Assembly: GCA_963667815.1 (NCBI GenBank)
Contig: OY764021.1
Source: Saccharicrinis sp963667815
Lineage (GTDB): Bacteria > Bacteroidota > Bacteroidia > Bacteroidales > Marinilabiliaceae
Reading direction: 5' to 3' (one strand)
DNA length: 64,000 nt
Shown: piece after piece, positions 62,098-64,000 of the stretch
Numbering within the stretch: position 1 is the stretch's first letter
How the letters are laid out: every line of letters starts with the position of its first letter
Made by a program: the position numbers and the translations under genes
Notes under the pieces: model-generated
What the model saw: the letters and a program-made list of their open reading frames with translations, nothing else
What the model was told of the DNA's origin: nothing
Database searches by the model: none

Positions 62098-64000
62098 TTA
62101 ATTTACAACAACTCTTACTTTACCAATATTACGAATCAAAGTATATGGTGTTTTTTGATCACCTTCTCTTTGTGTGGTAATGCGTACAACCGGAAAATAG
62201 GTACCTGTTTTTGTAAATGTATGTTTTGCTTTAATATCAATCTTTGTATCTTGGATATTATTTATTTTATCCTTAAACTGGAATTCTCCTATACCTTCAA
62301 AATCCCATTCAATATTTACGATTTTCCCCGTATTAATAGGAATTTCGATTTGCCCTGTAAGCCTAACAGTCTCGCCAGCTTTAATATCTGCCCGTTCTGA
62401 ACCATTTGCTTTTAAATGAACTATTGGCTGAATCCCTTTTCGCTCCTTTGCTGAGTCAGGAACTACTACCTGTCCATCCACAATCTCATAATTGGTACTT
62501 GGCGGTGGAACTATTCCCTTTTCAACCCATGCACTTAAATCAAGCAACGCTTGCTGAAGCACACCTAGAAAACTTACCAAATAATTCGGATCACCTGGAT
62601 TCACAAAATCAGCATGATTGGCATGATCAGTATACCATATCCTAAAATTAGAATCAGTTTGATCTCCCAGCCTCTTTTCAACTTGCTTACGATACCAATC
62701 TCCTTGCCAGGGCAATGCTTCGGTATCCCACAATGATTCTAATAAAATGACTTTACCTTTAATCTTACCCTTCGGTAAAACTCCTGATGCCGCTTTAGCA
62801 AACAAGGGGCCTAAAATCATAGGTCTCTGAGGATATATTGGGTTTCCAACAGAATCCCTAAACTGATCCCAGACCGGGTATCCTTTCCTGGGAACCTGAT
62901 GACGATGATAAGTCTGGGCGGCCAAAAAATTGGAGTTATCAACTATTACTTCATCACCAGCTTCTATTTTAGCCAGAATATCATCACTAACCACACCCAA
63001 TACAACCTTATTATCTTTGATTGAGCGTAATGGTAGGGATTGCCCTGCTGCTTCACCTGATTTTATAATTAAATCTCCTCCCAGAAACTGTACCTCAGGC
63101 ATATTTCTATTTAGCTCAAGCGCAACGGGTAGCGCCTCTGCTTTTTTATCAATATTTTGCCAGGCTTTATCAGCAGTACCATGTGCTTGTCCTGCCATCG
63201 CCTGAACATCTAGTCCCAAGGAGTGAGCTTCCGATACCGTAATTCCTTTAGTAATTTGAGCCTTATGCTGAATACGATATCCCTTAAATGATTCTGGTTC
63301 ATCATAACCTAAATACCCCGGTTTAGTCCAAAAATCGGTAAAATAACCAGGGTCAGCCATTGTCATACCTACATAAAGCACTCCAAATGCATGGATTCCC
63401 ATCCCCTCATGGTTAAACCAACTCTTTGGGTTAAATCCCATCTTTGTTGCTTCTTTCAATGCTGCCGTTTCTTCCTCATTTAAACCGGCATACATATCTC
63501 CGCTGCCTCCAGGCTGTATCGCATCCATTATTTGCGGAAACTTATCTTTCAATACTCGCATGGCATGCATTCGGATGGTAAACATGTTTGGAATAGCCAT
63601 TGGTGAACCTACAACAAAAGGAACAGCTCCATCCCACACCCCGTCAGTATTTTCAATTGCTCCAATTGTGCGGTATGCACCTCCACTACCTCCAAAAATA
63701 TAACCAAAAGTACGATGTTCACTGTACATCTGCTTAGCAATTACTTTGGAGTATTGTGCACAAGCTGCATTAGCCTTATAGGCTCCTATTAAAGGATCAA
63801 TTCCTGAACCATATGTAGCCATTGCTGCTTTCCCTCCTCCATTTGTTTCAACAAAGTAAGCTCCATGTGTCAATGAAAAACCAATTCTATCACCTTCTCC
63901 TTCTCCTCCTTGTGATAGATTTTCACTATCAGGCACTGGAGTTACATATTGGAAAAAACGACCTTGGTAATTCCCTTCTTCCGGCAAGTAAAAAGAAAAA
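62098..64000 (-). CDS. Large alpha/beta-hydrolase-like protein with PKD-like tail, 5' end outside the window
   Basis: About 634 codons are visible; the frame is still open at the right edge (FSFYLPEEGNYQGRFFQY) and clearly continues, as in the copy at 43.8-46.0 kb. The same landmarks are present: YVTPVPDSENLSQGG, THGAYFVETNGGG, the elbow-like YIFGGSGGAYRTIGAIENT, the insert ending GDEVIVDNSNFLAAQTYHRH, LGPLFAKAASGVLPKG, SLWDTEALPWQGDWYRK, WYTDHANHADF and the PKD-like tail (VNIEWDFEGIGEF, TGTYFPVVRITTQREGD). The two proteins match over their whole visible length. Conservation of the GGSGG, TD-x-ANH and DNSNFLAAQTYHRH motifs marks the likely active site. Function unknown, probably an exported esterase or related serine hydrolase. 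Confidence 0.78.
   Translation of the reverse strand, partial: FSFYLPEEGNYQGRFFQYVTPVPDSENLSQGGEGEGDRIGFSLTHGAYFVETNGGGKAAMATYGSGIDPLIGAYKANAACAQYSKVIAKQMYSEHRTFGYIFGGSGGAYRTIGAIENTDGVWDGAVPFVVGSPMAIPNMFTIRMHAMRVLKDKFPQIMDAIQPGGSGDMYAGLNEEETAALKEATKMGFNPKSWFNHEGMGIHAFGVLYVGMTMADPGYFTDFWTKPGYLGYDEPESFKGYRIQHKAQITKGITVSEAHSLGLDVQAMAGQAHGTADKAWQNIDKKAEALPVALELNRNMPEVQFLGGDLIIKSGEAAGQSLPLRSIKDNKVVLGVVSDDILAKIEAGDEVIVDNSNFLAAQTYHRHQVPRKGYPVWDQFRDSVGNPIYPQRPMILGPLFAKAASGVLPKGKIKGKVILLESLWDTEALPWQGDWYRKQVEKRLGDQTDSNFRIWYTDHANHADFVNPGDPNYLVSFLGVLQQALLDLSAWVEKGIVPPPSTNYEIVDGQVVVPDSAKERKGIQPIVHLKANGSERADIKAGETVRLTGQIEIPINTGKIVNIEWDFEGIGEFQFKDKINNIQDTKIDIKAKHTFTKTGTYFPVVRITTQREGDQKTPYTLIRNIGKVRVVVN

Overview
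The window is AT-rich DNA from a member of the Bacteroidota, most likely a free-living or gut anaerobe near Bacteroidales/Marinilabiliales. Support comes from SusC/SusD pairs, lipoprotein signal peptides ending in Cys, Bacteroidota-type -7 promoter boxes (TAnnTTTG), AraC and ECF regulators, and a very dense set of secreted glycoside hydrolases. The genus is inference. I found no tRNA, rRNA or CRISPR array.

1-13.6 kb is an intact beta-mannan utilization locus read leftwards: SusC, SusD, a two-module surface glycan-binding protein, a strong stem-loop, two GH26 mannanases, a GH130 mannosylglucose phosphorylase, a cellobiose-2-epimerase-type enzyme and the start of a GPH sugar symporter. A divergent AraC regulator (12.7 kb) sits next to it. 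The genes give a complete route: cut mannan outside, import mannobiose, epimerise it to mannosyl-glucose, then phosphorolyse it. 13.7-14.7 kb holds transposase wreckage. 15.2-18.9 kb has a small lipoprotein, methylglyoxal synthase, 6-phosphofructokinase and an orphan periplasmic sugar-binding protein.

19.3-49.9 kb is a large, nearly all minus-strand archipelago of exported enzymes: four GH3 (one split by a frameshift), a GH78-type rhamnosidase, GH43, three GH2, GH105, two alpha/beta-hydrolase esterases, a large PKD-tailed hydrolase, an exported TIM-barrel isomerase-like protein and a short-chain dehydrogenase. It has no SusC/SusD of its own. An IS110-family element (32.3-33.5 kb) separates a GC-richer GH2-GH43-GH3 tract from decayed AT-rich copies of a GH2-GH43 pair and a truncated AraC gene, suggesting replacement of old genes by acquired homologues.

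50.4-54.7 kb carries a different uptake unit: a TonB-dependent-receptor-like barrel with a small secreted partner and no SusD, opposite a membrane-embedded AraC regulator. A lipoprotein of the same small family lies at 55 kb and another at 15.4 kb, each followed by a conserved hairpin. 56-60 kb has GH30 and a second GH78. At 61.4 kb an ECF sigma factor runs into a headless SusD, the scar of a deleted SusCD locus. The window ends inside a second PKD-tailed hydrolase. Duplication, gene remnants, homopolymer frameshifts and interspersed non-coding repeats are the outstanding themes.
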